Assembly: GCA_018402665.1 (NCBI GenBank)
Contig: JAGYIN010000006.1
Location: 50,497-114,496, forward strand
Direction: 5' to 3'
Origin: Schleiferiaceae bacterium
GTDB lineage: Bacteria > Bacteroidota > Bacteroidia > Flavobacteriales > Schleiferiaceae
Length of the DNA stretch: 64,000 nucleotides
Shown here: piece after piece, positions 51,223 through 59,979 of the stretch
Layout: each line of letters begins with the position of its first letter
How positions within the stretch are numbered: position 1 is the stretch's first letter
Position numbers and translations under genes: made by a program
Notes under the pieces: model-generated
What the model saw: only the letters and a program-made list of their open reading frames with translations
Told to the model about the DNA's origin: nothing
Database searches by the model: none

Positions 51223-52833
51223 ATGGAATTTATCATTTTCACCTTAGTACAAGCGCTGTGGTTCGGCGTTATTTCATGGAAGTTTTATGTAGCTGCAGAT
51301 CGCAAGGCCTGGGAAGCATTTGTGCCCGTATACAATACGTATGTACTGGTTAAAATCGCGGACCGCCCTTGGTATTGGGTGTTGTTGTATTGTATTCCCG
51401 TCGTAGGGGTTGTCATGGGCATCATTATGATTTACGAGCTATTACACGTATTTAAGTTTCGTAAAACCTGGCAGACCGCGGCCGTTATGGGCAGTTTAGG
51501 CCTCTATTTGGCTTTCCTGAATTATAAAGAAAAACTCAAATACTGGGGACGCGATGAAGCGTATATAAAAAAGAACCTCGGTGAGGGTGTAAACAGCATA
51601 TTCTTTGCGATTGTAGTAGCAACCGTTATTCGTTCTACCACATTTGAGGCATATACCATTCCTACGAGCTCCATGGAGAAAAGCCTTATGGTGGGCGATT
51701 TCTTGTTTGTCTCTAAAATGCATTACGGTGTGCGCATTCCGATGACCCAACTCAGTCTTCCTTTGGTGCACAATCGCATTCCGTTTTTAGGTACACCCTC
51801 TTATGTGAGTTGGCCACAGATTCCTTATTTGCGTTTACCTGCTCTAGAAGATGTAAAAGCCGGTGATCCAGTAGTCTTTAACTACCCGATGGATGCCATG
51901 CCGGTGGATAAAAAAGAAAACTACGTTAAGCGTTGCGTCGGTACTCCTGGTGATACATTGACCATTGTGGACAGAACCGTATTTCTCAACGGCGATGCCT
52001 TCAAATTTCCGGATAACAGCTATCCCCAATTCCTCTACTACATCAAGACCGATGGAACGAGCTTCAATAAGGAATGGCTTAAGAAAAAATTTGATATCAA
52101 TTATTTGACTTCGGAAGAGCAACGAAAGTATCCAACAGATCAAGACGTATATCAACGCAGCCAAAATGAATACATCATGTTCCTTCAAGAACGTCATGTA
52201 GATGCGATCAAATCGCTACCCGCTGTTAAGGCTCTTTGGCCTATCAGCGCTGAACGACCTGGCACAGCTGCAGACAGTACTTTGCCCGCTGGACTTTTAC
52301 AAATACAAGCAGGTCAAGCTGAAGAAATTTTATTTCCCAACCCAGATACTGGCCACGGTGAACGTCCATACAATGATACCTGGGATAACTTTGGACCAAT
52401 CTACATTCCACAAGAGGGCGCGACCATTGAATTAACCGAGAAAAACCTGCATAGTTATAGAAGAGTCATCGCAGAATACGAAGGACACGACCTGAAAATA
52501 ACTAAAGATAGAAAGGTGTATATCGATGGTAATGAATCAACTACATACACTTTTGAGAAGGACTATTACTGGATGATGGGTGACAATAGACACAATTCGT
52601 TAGACAGTCGTAAATGGGGTTATGTTCCGTCCGATCACATCGTTGGGAAACCGGTTTTTATATGGATGAGCTATGATAAGCACGGAGAGGGTCTGGCGAA
52701 AATCAGAACCGATCGTGTATTCACTCTGGTGAATGCTAATGGCGAGCGTACCAGTTATTTCTGGTATTTCGTGGTGTTTGTGGTCCTCTATCAAATCGTG
52801 ATTACAATTCGCAGAAAGCGCAAGGCTGCCTAA
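51223..52833 (+). CDS. lepB: Signal peptidase I, long Bacteroidota form
   Basis: A 536-residue type I signal peptidase. Three or four N-terminal hydrophobic segments (about 1-110) precede the catalytic domain: the nucleophile Ser150 in IPTSSMEKSLMVGDFLF and the general base Lys236 in KKENYVKRCVGTPGDTL. A large insert (about 255-400) and a C-terminal domain YYWMMGDNRHNSLDSRKWG (signature box E) follow, then a final hydrophobic helix. E. coli LepB has 324 residues; the extra insert is typical in the phylum. It removes signal peptides, including those of T9SS and lipoprotein-free exports here. Overlaps wbqC by one base. Confidence 0.93.
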   Translation: MEFIIFTLVQALWFGVISWKFYVAADRKAWEAFVPVYNTYVLVKIADRPWYWVLLYCIPVVGVVMGIIMIYELLHVFKFRKTWQTAAVMGSLGLYLAFLNYKEKLKYWGRDEAYIKKNLGEGVNSIFFAIVVATVIRSTTFEAYTIPTSSMEKSLMVGDFLFVSKMHYGVRIPMTQLSLPLVHNRIPFLGTPSYVSWPQIPYLRLPALEDVKAGDPVVFNYPMDAMPVDKKENYVKRCVGTPGDTLTIVDRTVFLNGDAFKFPDNSYPQFLYYIKTDGTSFNKEWLKKKFDINYLTSEEQRKYPTDQDVYQRSQNEYIMFLQERHVDAIKSLPAVKALWPISAERPGTAADSTLPAGLLQIQAGQAEEILFPNPDTGHGERPYNDTWDNFGPIYIPQEGATIELTEKNLHSYRRVIAEYEGHDLKITKDRKVYIDGNESTTYTFEKDYYWMMGDNRHNSLDSRKWGYVPSDHIVGKPVFIWMSYDKHGEGLAKIRTDRVFTLVNANGERTSYFWYFVVFVVLYQIVITIRRKRKAA

Positions 52834-53429
52834 TGTACGTTCTGCTCAGCACTGCCTACTTCCCTCCTATTGAATGGATGGCTCAGGCCGTTCAATCCAA
52901 AGGTGTTGTGCTTGAGGCAAATGAGCATTTCCAAAAACAGACGTATCGATCGCGCACTCATATTGCGGGGCCTAACGGTTTGCAAAAACTCAGTGTACCC
53001 GTTGAGCGGAAAAATAAAGCCATCAAAGAGGTTCAGATCAGCTACAGTGAAAATTGGGTGAAAGATCATAGTAAGGCCATTGAAAGCGCTTATGCAAATG
53101 CACCTTACTTTGAGGTGCTTTACCCGGATGTAAAAGCCCTTTTGTGCCAACCGTTCGAAACACTTTGGGAATTAAATACAGCAAGTATTGCATTGTTTTC
53201 GCAGTGGCTTGAACTAGAGCTATTACAGGAAGAAACTTCAGAATACGTTGATAATACTGGGATAAAGGACTTTAGAGACATCCACCCAAAGCAAACTTCT
53301 GAGATGAATTTCCCGTTGTACGGACAAGTTTTTCAGCATAAAATTGGTTTTCAAAACAACTTGAGTGCCTTAGATCTGTTCTTTAACTTAGGGCGTAGCA
53401 GTTGGGATTACCTCAATGCGCTCAAATAA
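52833..53429 (+). CDS. WbqC-family protein
   Basis: A 198-residue WbqC-family protein starting MYVLLSTAYFPPIEWMAQAV, with QTYRSRTHIAGPNGLQKLSV (the family motif of the type RxxxRN), and the C-terminal LDLFFNLGRSSWDYL. WbqC proteins occur in O-antigen clusters of some species but in Bacteroidota always follow lepB; the enzyme activity is not known. TAATG one-base overlap with lepB and a 30-base gap to the carboxylase gene. Confidence 0.85.
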   Translation: MYVLLSTAYFPPIEWMAQAVQSKGVVLEANEHFQKQTYRSRTHIAGPNGLQKLSVPVERKNKAIKEVQISYSENWVKDHSKAIESAYANAPYFEVLYPDVKALLCQPFETLWELNTASIALFSQWLELELLQEETSEYVDNTGIKDFRDIHPKQTSEMNFPLYGQVFQHKIGFQNNLSALDLFFNLGRSSWDYLNALK

Positions 53430-53459
53430 CCATCACAGCAGCAAGAACCACAGCAACCT

Positions 53460-55085
53460 ATGGACCTAACGTATAACAAAAACGAAGACGCCTTAAAGCT
53501 CCTACTTAGTGAAGTCAAGCGTCGCGAAGCCATCTTAGCCAAAGGTGGTGGTGAGGCGAAACTTCAAAAACAGCGTGATCAAGGTAAACTGACCGCCAGA
53601 GAACGTGTGGCAGCGCTCGTCGATGCTAAAAAGCCCTGTTTGGAGCTCGGTATTTTCGCTGGTGATGGCATGTACGAAGAATACGGTGGCTGTCCTGCTG
53701 GCGGCGTTGTCGTTGTACTGGCTTACGTCAAAGGAACGCAATGTATTATTGTTGCCAACGATGCTACGGTCAAAGCTGGAGCTTGGTTCCCAATTACCGG
53801 AAAGAAAAACTTACGTGCGCAACAGATCGCTCTTGAAAACCATACGCCCATCATCTATCTAGTCGATAGCGCAGGTGTATTCCTTCCATTACAAGATGAA
53901 ATTTTTCCGGATCGTGAGCACTTTGGACGCATATTCCGAAACAATGCAGTCATGAGTAGTTTGGGAATTCCGCAAATTTCAGCCATCATGGGCAGTTGCG
54001 TTGCCGGTGGTGCTTATCTCCCCATCATGAGCGACGAAAGCTTGATCGTCAAAGGCTCCGGCAGTATTTTCCTGGCAGGATCCTATTTAGTTAAGGCGGC
54101 AATTGGCGAGTCTGTAGATAATGAAACGCTCGGAGGAGCCGATACCCACTGTGATATAAGTGGTGTAACCGACTACAAATGCGAAGACGATCAGGAAGCC
54201 ATCACTACAATCCGAGGATTAGTCGACAAGATGGGCGCCTTTCCCAAAGCAGGCTTCGATCGCACCACTCCCCTAGATCCTGAACACGCCACCACTGACA
54301 TTTACGGCTTTGTGCCTAGAGACGGGAAACCCTTTGAAAGCCTACGTATTATTGAATGTATCATAGATAAAGAGAGTTGGCAGCCGTACAAAGAAACGTA
54401 CGGTCAGACTATTCTATGCGGATATGCCAGAATAGACGGATGGGCAGTAGGAATTGTGGCCAACAATAGAGCCATCGTCAAAAATGCAAAAGGTGAAATG
54501 CAATTTGGCGGTGTGATTTATTCCGACAGTGCCGATAAAGCGGCCCGATTCATAGCCAACTGCAATCAAAAGCGCATTCCGCTCGTTTTCCTTCAAGACG
54601 TCACTGGTTTTATGGTCGGTAGTAAGAGTGAACACGGCGGTATCATCAAAGACGGCGCTAAAATGGTAAATGCCGTGGCAAATTCGGTAGTTCCCAAATT
54701 CACGGTTATCGTTGGTAATAGCTTTGGCGCTGGGAATTACGCAATGAACGGAACGGCTTACGATCCTCGTCTTATTGTGGCTTGGCCCAATGCGAAATTG
54801 GCCGTTATGGGTGGTCAACAAGCGGCAAAAGTGTTGCTTCAAATAGAGAAGTCCCGTCTAAAAGGCAGCGGAAAAGAACTCACTCCAGCGGAATTGGATA
54901 CCTTACAGAAGGATATTGAAACACGTTACGAACGTCAAACCAGTCCCTACTATGCAGCTTCGAGATTGTGGGTTGATGCAATCATCGATCCTGCAAAAAC
55001 TCGTGAATGGCTTAGTTACGGTATAGAAATGTCGAATAATAATCCGGAAATGAGACGTTACAATCCGGGTGTAATACAGACCTAA
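53460..55085 (+). CDS. Acyl-CoA carboxylase carboxyltransferase (beta) subunit
   Basis: A 541-residue biotin-dependent carboxyltransferase, the methylcrotonyl/propionyl-CoA carboxylase beta type. Signatures: KQRDQGKLTARERVAALVD, VANDATVKAGAWFPITGKKN, DSAGVFLPLQDEIFPDREHF, GSCVAGGAYLPIMSDESLIV and the second domain FLQDVTGFMVGSKSEHGGII, GNSFGAGNYAMNGTAYDPRL. The sequence is closest to methylcrotonoyl-CoA carboxylase beta (leucine degradation). No biotin-carrying alpha subunit gene lies adjacent, so it must come from elsewhere. Ends overlapping the next gene by one base (TAATG). Confidence 0.9.
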   Translation: MDLTYNKNEDALKLLLSEVKRREAILAKGGGEAKLQKQRDQGKLTARERVAALVDAKKPCLELGIFAGDGMYEEYGGCPAGGVVVVLAYVKGTQCIIVANDATVKAGAWFPITGKKNLRAQQIALENHTPIIYLVDSAGVFLPLQDEIFPDREHFGRIFRNNAVMSSLGIPQISAIMGSCVAGGAYLPIMSDESLIVKGSGSIFLAGSYLVKAAIGESVDNETLGGADTHCDISGVTDYKCEDDQEAITTIRGLVDKMGAFPKAGFDRTTPLDPEHATTDIYGFVPRDGKPFESLRIIECIIDKESWQPYKETYGQTILCGYARIDGWAVGIVANNRAIVKNAKGEMQFGGVIYSDSADKAARFIANCNQKRIPLVFLQDVTGFMVGSKSEHGGIIKDGAKMVNAVANSVVPKFTVIVGNSFGAGNYAMNGTAYDPRLIVAWPNAKLAVMGGQQAAKVLLQIEKSRLKGSGKELTPAELDTLQKDIETRYERQTSPYYAASRLWVDAIIDPAKTREWLSYGIEMSNNNPEMRRYNPGVIQT

Positions 55086-56980
55086 TGAGAAATTGGATTT
55101 TTGTTTTCTTGATTGCGACTACCTCCGCTTTTAGTCAAGGTTTTGTGCAAAAAACGGTAGAAGCGAACTATGAGGGTACGTTTGACCCAAAGTCAGCGGA
55201 AACCGAAGTCATATCTTTTCTCTACCCCACGGGCGCACCCGTACCCGGTGGAGATCAGTACAAAAGCTTTCTTGCCGGACAGAAAGCACTACAGAATTAC
55301 AAAAATTTCCCAGCAGCCCGTCAAACGATGAAAACGACAACGGCTCCTGATCCAGTGGCAGGTTTTGGAACTCCCATCTATCGCTTAACGCCACAAGGCA
55401 ATCCCTTTGATTTCACTGGCGGCATACCCAACGACAATGCCATGGCCATTAGTAAAGATGGAATTCTTTGCGCAGCTGTGAACAGCGTATTCTGGGCAAT
55501 GGATACGAAGACAGGCGAACTCATCATGCCTTCTCCAGTCGGACTTTTCAGCTTGCAACAAATGGCGAACGGGTCTAGCTTTTCGAATTATTACGATCCT
55601 AAGCTTATTTACGATCCCACCACGGACCGATTCGTTCTCGTTTTTCTAAAAGATAATGATGCCGCAAACAGTCGGATTATCGTATGCTTTTCTTCTACAA
55701 ACGACCCAACGGATCCCTGGCACATTTACAGCTTAACAGGAAATCCACTGAACAACAACCGCTGGACTGATTTCCCTGCCATAGCGCTCAGTGAAACGGG
55801 GCTCGTGATAACCGCTAACCTGATCATTCCGAACGTTAGTTGGCAGGTTGGGTTTGATGGCTCCGTAATTTGGCATTTGAATACGTCTGAAGGGTTTGCC
55901 GGAGGTAATGTAAATGCAACGGTCTACACACAAATAGCGCACAATGGAAAATTTGTCCGTAACCTCCACCCTGTTCGAGGGCACGACAACATTAGCGATC
56001 AACTTCAGTTTTTAAGCAATAGAAATTTTGATCTTCAAAACGATACGATATTCTTGATCACGCTAACTGAAGGCACTTCGGATACTACCGTCACCGCAAA
56101 AGCCTTAATAAGCAATGTACCCTACGGAGTTCCGCCAAATGGAAAACAAGGCGATACAGACACCACAGATGCTACCAAAGGGCTTCAAACCAACGACGGT
56201 AGAGTTTTGGGTGCAATACAAAAGGACGGTTGGATTCAATTTGTCAGTACCACAGCACATGGCGCGAATGCAAATGCCGGCATTTACCACGGCTTTATCG
56301 CAAACGCTCAAAGCTCTGATCCTAAGCTAACTGCTCGAGTTTTTGCCCACCCGGTTCGTGATTATGGATACCCAAATATCACCTGGAGCGGTGTTCATCC
56401 CAAGCAAATTCAATGTTTGATTGGATTCAACTTCACTTCTATCGACGGACATCCAGGCATGGGTGCGGTACAACTGGGGAACGATACAAGCTTTTCAAAT
56501 CCCATCGATCTCATTAATGGAACTACGCATGTTGATCGTCATAGTGACAGTTATGAGCGCTGGGGGGATTATTTTGCAGTACAACCGATGTTTGATGAAA
56601 ATGGGCAAATCATTCCATCAGAAGCATGGATGGCTGGTTTTTATGGAGACGGTCCGCAGCAAAATAGAACCTTTATTTCGCAAGTCTTTAGCACAGATAC
56701 GGTTGTTCCACTTCACGAAAACGGAGGCCAATTGTTTCCTAACCCCGCCTACGATCAAGATATAGTTACCATTACTTTTAATCTCGATCAAGATCAGCGT
56801 GTAGAAGCAAGACTGTACAATGTAAATGGTGCGCTTGTTCAGGAGCTAACAGGTAGAGGTCTAACCGCCGGCCCTGCAGAATTATATATCCATTTAGGAA
56901 CGCTGGCTGCTGGAAATTACATCGTTCGGATCGAAGGAAACCGTGGCTTTACAAAGACGGAACGTCTCGTTAAATTGTAA
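55085..56980 (+). CDS. Secreted T9SS-sorted protein of unknown function
   Basis: A 631-residue exported protein. Residues 1-18 are a signal peptide (MRNWIFVFLIATTSAFSQ). The middle is beta-rich and propeller-like, with VNSVFWAMDTKTGELIMPSP, YDPKLIYDPTTDRFVLVFLK and PDPVAGFGTPIYRLTPQGNP; no catalytic motif was recognised. The last ~85 residues (LFPNPAYDQDIVTITFNLDQ to TKTERLVKL) are a T9SS type A domain. It overlaps the carboxylase gene by one base, which would make it a translationally coupled pair of unrelated genes. Function unknown; an extracellular glycosidase- or binding-type propeller is a guess. Confidence 0.75.
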   Translation: MRNWIFVFLIATTSAFSQGFVQKTVEANYEGTFDPKSAETEVISFLYPTGAPVPGGDQYKSFLAGQKALQNYKNFPAARQTMKTTTAPDPVAGFGTPIYRLTPQGNPFDFTGGIPNDNAMAISKDGILCAAVNSVFWAMDTKTGELIMPSPVGLFSLQQMANGSSFSNYYDPKLIYDPTTDRFVLVFLKDNDAANSRIIVCFSSTNDPTDPWHIYSLTGNPLNNNRWTDFPAIALSETGLVITANLIIPNVSWQVGFDGSVIWHLNTSEGFAGGNVNATVYTQIAHNGKFVRNLHPVRGHDNISDQLQFLSNRNFDLQNDTIFLITLTEGTSDTTVTAKALISNVPYGVPPNGKQGDTDTTDATKGLQTNDGRVLGAIQKDGWIQFVSTTAHGANANAGIYHGFIANAQSSDPKLTARVFAHPVRDYGYPNITWSGVHPKQIQCLIGFNFTSIDGHPGMGAVQLGNDTSFSNPIDLINGTTHVDRHSDSYERWGDYFAVQPMFDENGQIIPSEAWMAGFYGDGPQQNRTFISQVFSTDTVVPLHENGGQLFPNPAYDQDIVTITFNLDQDQRVEARLYNVNGALVQELTGRGLTAGPAELYIHLGTLAAGNYIVRIEGNRGFTKTERLVKL

Positions 56981-57011
56981 CATCGTTTTGTTAATAATAG
57001 GTAATATTTTG

Positions 57012-57041
57012 TTGAAAACTGTGATTTTCAGGATATAATTG
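57012..57041 (+). promoter_or_regulatory. Promoter of the 36-codon micro-gene
   Basis: TTG at 57012-57014, 19-base spacer, TATAATTG at 57034-57041 (one mismatch to TAnnTTTG). It is directly followed by the perfect 14-base palindrome GGTATATTTATACC (57041-57054), whose left end overlaps the box; it may bind a regulator. Confidence 0.65.
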
Positions 57042-57072
57042 GTATATTTATACCATTACCAAACCTAAAAAT

Positions 57073-57183
57073 ATGTTCAACAAAGAATTATTACGTGAGC
57101 GCCCTATCACGATTATAGAGGGACTGCCACACACGCAACTCGAGGAAGTTACAGAGACGCAAGTCGAAGAACTCTTCACTTAA
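57073..57183 (+). CDS. 36-residue unknown small protein
   Basis: A 36-codon ORF, ATG to TAA, beginning MFNKELLRERPITIIEGLPH and ending EELFT. It has an AT-rich leader (CCAAACCTAAAAAT) like other genes here, its own promoter (57012-57041) and its own intrinsic terminator beginning eight bases after the stop (57191). The second half repeats itself: TQLEEV-TE-TQVEEL, coded by two 18-base imperfect copies in a 24-base period. Net acidic, no signal peptide, no Cys. Not recognised. Too small to be called by length, so evidence rests on the flanking signals. Confidence 0.6.
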   Translation: MFNKELLRERPITIIEGLPHTQLEEVTETQVEELFT

Positions 57184-57190
57184 CAAGAAT

Positions 57191-57217
57191 GAGGCCCGAA
57201 AGGGTCTTTTTTTTTTT
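57191..57217 (+). terminator. Terminator of the micro-gene
   Basis: Stem AGGCCC / GGGTCT (one G-T pair), loop GAAA, followed by eleven T (57207-57217). It ends 5 bases before the stop of the convergent symporter gene. Confidence 0.85.
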
Positions 57218-57222
57218 GAGCC

Positions 57223-58599
57223 CTACTCTACAGTACGCTTGTTCTTGCGGAAAAGAAAACTTATGCCATACACGATGGATGACGCACCGATACTCACAAA
57301 AGCAATGGCTGGATTAATTTTACCTTGTTCCACTATCATGTAAATACTGACTCCAAGGGACAGTACAGTCATCACCAATAGTGACCAAACAACGCTTCGT
57401 TTATCGTGTTTTCCTGCCCAATCATAAAAAATGACCGGGGCTATTCCTATTCCCAAGGCTTTAAACGTTACCACGATATCTTCTATGCGTTGGAAAAAGA
57501 GTGCGATCAATAGCGCAAAGAAACCTACTCCAACAAGCGCCCAACGAATGCGCTTAATGCCCGCATCAGCGGACTCCTCCTTGTTCGGGAATAAGTCATT
57601 CGTGACATTTAGACTAAGTAAGAAAAGATACGTGTCAGAGGTACTCAAAATGGCTGCAAAGAAGGCAATCAGTACCGCGACTTGAAACTCTGGGGGGACC
57701 AATTCAGTGAAAGTACGAAGCACCATCATTTCGGCATGTTCGTTTGAAACGCCTGCGCCAGCCGGGAATTGGGCACGTGCGATGAGTCCAACGTAAGTCA
57801 ACGCCACCGTCAGTAAAATATTCACGCCTGCTCCTACACCAAAGCTCTGCTTGACAACTTTTTCATTCTTCATCGCAAAGACCTTTTGCCAATAGTCTTG
57901 TGTGGCGAACGGCGTTAGTATCCCAAGAAGTAAAAAGGCAACAATATTGACAGGTCCAGCATTAAACGGTGCATACATTTCAGGCGGTACATCCCCTCCT
58001 TTTTGTAGCGTAAGTGTAACCAGTATGAGGACTAAGAATATAACCAAGAATTGAAACATATCCGTCTTCACTACAGACCCAAAGCCACCCACCAATAAAT
58101 AGACCATAACACATAGTAACATTCCTAGTTTGGCCCAATTCACCGGGATTCCACCCAATTCATTCAGCAAATTCGATCCTACCAGCAACTGCGTGCTTAA
58201 TAATCCTACGTACCAAACGAAAATGACACCGATCACCCAACGCGCTGTTTTACGTCCATAACGGAACACAAAATAGTCTGTGAGTGTGAAAAACTTATGT
58301 TCTATACTTAGTCTATACAGCTTTAAAGCAAAAGGTATAAACAACAGAAAACCAAGCGTGTAACCAATGAATATCCACGCTGCTGAGATGCCGTAGATGT
58401 ATACGAAGCTCGTGTATACCATAAGTGTTACTGCACTGACGAAAGTACCACTCAAAGTCATCAATGAAGGGAAAAAACCTAAGGATCTGCCCCCTAAAGC
58501 AAAATCATCGACACTATCCTTAGAAGTCATGCGCCCTAGGATTATTCCCAATAGCGTAAATCCTACGAGCACTCCGATTAAAGTGGTTGAACCAATCAT
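57223..58599 (-). CDS. Sodium:solute symporter
   Basis: A 458-residue SSS-family transporter with about 13 hydrophobic segments. Signatures: DDFALGGRSLGFFPSLMTL near residue 32 (the SSSF start), SGTFVSAVTLMVYTSFVYIY, and QDYWQKVFAMKNEKVV with the Gly/Ser-rich sodium site region. It imports a sodium-coupled solute; substrate not identifiable (proline, sugar and other SSS have the same core). Convergent with the micro-gene, which ends 5 bases before. The promoter would be in 58600-58876, where no match was seen. Confidence 0.9.
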   Translation of the reverse strand: MIGSTTLIGVLVGFTLLGIILGRMTSKDSVDDFALGGRSLGFFPSLMTLSGTFVSAVTLMVYTSFVYIYGISAAWIFIGYTLGFLLFIPFALKLYRLSIEHKFFTLTDYFVFRYGRKTARWVIGVIFVWYVGLLSTQLLVGSNLLNELGGIPVNWAKLGMLLCVMVYLLVGGFGSVVKTDMFQFLVIFLVLILVTLTLQKGGDVPPEMYAPFNAGPVNIVAFLLLGILTPFATQDYWQKVFAMKNEKVVKQSFGVGAGVNILLTVALTYVGLIARAQFPAGAGVSNEHAEMMVLRTFTELVPPEFQVAVLIAFFAAILSTSDTYLFLLSLNVTNDLFPNKEESADAGIKRIRWALVGVGFFALLIALFFQRIEDIVVTFKALGIGIAPVIFYDWAGKHDKRSVVWSLLVMTVLSLGVSIYMIVEQGKINPAIAFVSIGASSIVYGISFLFRKNKRTVE

Positions 58600-58876
58600 A
58601 CAGCGGTGTTTGTTGTGAAGATAAGGTAGAATTTTCTCAAAGCAGCACGCTCTCAGTTTCTACCGCAGATCTACCCGAAGGGTCAATTATAGTAAGAATT
58701 CAATGTAGTGACTTTACAACAAACGTCCTCATCTTTAAACAAGTAAGAGGTAGACTTGGCTGCCCAAATGCGATCAGGTAATACCCCTCTATTCTGTCAA
58801 ACGAAATTAACATTGTATGTTTCAACTGCATTTTCAATGAACCGCTTTGAATAGTGACACTTGAACAAATTAAAAT
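58600..58876. other. Gene-free gap before the SPFH operon
   Basis: Nothing convincing: 277 bases upstream of the symporter start with no TAnnTTTG box in either direction, no tRNA-like fold, and only one 61-codon frame that lacks codon bias. It contains an interrupted sequence that could be a decayed gene fragment, but no frame is recognisable. Confidence 0.5.
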
Positions 58877-58904
58877 CCCCTTCACTACTGAAGTAATGAA
58901 GGGG
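58877..58904 (-). terminator. Probable terminator for the SPFH gene
   Basis: Minus strand: CCCCTTCATTACTTCAGTAGTGAAGGGG, a long stem with one mismatch and inner TACT/AGTA pairing, followed by ATTTTAATTT, a modest T-rich tail. Placed 35 bases after the SPFH stop codon. Confidence 0.6.
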
Positions 58905-58938
58905 AAAAATGCGTATCGGTAATGTTTGCCTAGATGGC

Positions 58939-59718
58939 TTACTTCAAATCCTCGTTTAAAAGCATAGGAGCCGATCCATCGGTGAAAATCAACTTAGCAT
59001 TTGGTGAATTAGATAACTTTTCAAAAACTTCTAAACTTCTCCACTTAATAATCTCCTCGGTTAGACCCTCTGCCAGTACTTTCTGCGCGTCCCTTGTACC
59101 TTCTGCTTCAATCTTCTTGCGTTTTGCTTCTAACCGCTCCTGTTCGAGTTCAAACTCCATACGTTGGGCAATTTGCTCTGCCTCGAGTTTACTTTCAATA
59201 GCATCATATAATCCAGAAGGAAGGCTGATACTTTTCATCAAAACCGATTCAATTACGAATCCACGATCGATTAATAAACTATCCATATGATTACGAATAG
59301 CAGCTTCAATCACAGCTCTTTGACCACTGTGCATGTCTTTTGCCATGTAACGCGAACATACATCAGCGGCAGCAGACCTAAACACACTAAGAATCATGAC
59401 CTGCTCATAATTTTCGCCAACGGTCTGTATTACGTTTGGTGCTTGGCTTGCCTGAATATGATACAATATTGAAATTTCAGCAAGGACATTTAATCCTTCT
59501 TTCGAAGGTAGGTTCAAACGAACCTCCAAGTTTACAGTCCTTGTTGGAACTGCAATTACTCTTGTGATAATTGGGTTCAATCCTACCAATCCAGGCTGAA
59601 TTACCTTATTCTCTAATTTTCCTAGTTTACTCTTCACTCCAACGGTTCCGGGAGCGACAACTACACAGGATGTGAGCACTGAAGCAGTGAGTAAAGAAAT
59701 GATTGATTTGATGCTCAT
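58939..59718 (-). CDS. SPFH/prohibitin-family lipoprotein
   Basis: A 259-residue prohibitin-like protein. It begins MSIKSIISLLTASVLTSC with Cys18 as lipobox Cys, instead of the usual membrane helix. SPFH domain at about 22-180: PGTVGVKSKLGKLENKVIQP, then NLPSKEGLNVLAEISILYHI; a charged coiled coil at about 185-230 (EQIAQRMEFELEQERLEAKR) is typical of the family. Prohibitins scaffold membrane proteases and lipid domains; a lipoprotein form faces the periplasm. It is monocistronic; the upstream 92 bases hold no consensus box. Confidence 0.8.
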   Translation of the reverse strand: MSIKSIISLLTASVLTSCVVVAPGTVGVKSKLGKLENKVIQPGLVGLNPIITRVIAVPTRTVNLEVRLNLPSKEGLNVLAEISILYHIQASQAPNVIQTVGENYEQVMILSVFRSAAADVCSRYMAKDMHSGQRAVIEAAIRNHMDSLLIDRGFVIESVLMKSISLPSGLYDAIESKLEAEQIAQRMEFELEQERLEAKRKKIEAEGTRDAQKVLAEGLTEEIIKWRSLEVFEKLSNSPNAKLIFTDGSAPMLLNEDLK

Positions 59719-59810
59719 AAAAACTTTGTTTTAGACTCATTCTACAACAAAATTTATGCCATGCAATATGATAGAAATTAAACCAATGAATAGAATTCGA
59801 AATTTGTCGC

Positions 59811-59843
59811 AAAAAAAATCAGGCGTTTCCGACACCTGATTTC
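59811..59843 (-). terminator. Terminator after tRNA-Pro
   Basis: Minus strand: AAATCAGG, interior GTGTCGGAAACG, CCTGATTT, then T-rich run. Located 20 bases after the tRNA 3' end. Confidence 0.8.
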
Positions 59844-59863
59844 TGTACCTCTTAAAAAAGTAG

Positions 59864-59936
59864 TCGGGATGACAGGACTTGAACCTGCGACCTCACGCCC
59901 CCCAGACGTGCACTCTACCACCTGAGCTACATCCCG
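59864..59936 (-). tRNA. tRNA-Pro, anticodon GGG
   Basis: Folds into a full cloverleaf on the minus strand: acceptor CGGGATG/CATCCCG, D stem GCTC/GAGT, anticodon stem CACGT/GCGTG around loop CTGGGGG (anticodon GGG, positions 34-36), T arm GCAGG/CCTGT with TTCAAGT loop, discriminator A73. It is 73 nt and encodes no CCA. It reads CCC and CCT proline codons. A -7-type box TATATTTG lies 10-17 bases upstream and a terminator follows. Confidence 0.95.
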
Positions 59937-59945
59937 AATAGGTCG

Positions 59946-59953
59946 CAAATATA
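59946..59953 (-). promoter_or_regulatory. -7 box for tRNA-Pro
   Basis: TATATTTG on the minus strand, ending 10 bases before the mature 5' end of the tRNA. Confidence 0.6.
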
Positions 59954-59979
59954 ATGCGAAATAGAGTTTCGATGAATCC

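Noticed and set aside
58700..58885. 61-codon minus frame in the gap before the symporter gene
   Set aside because: No leader, promoter or codon bias, overlaps the probable terminator region.
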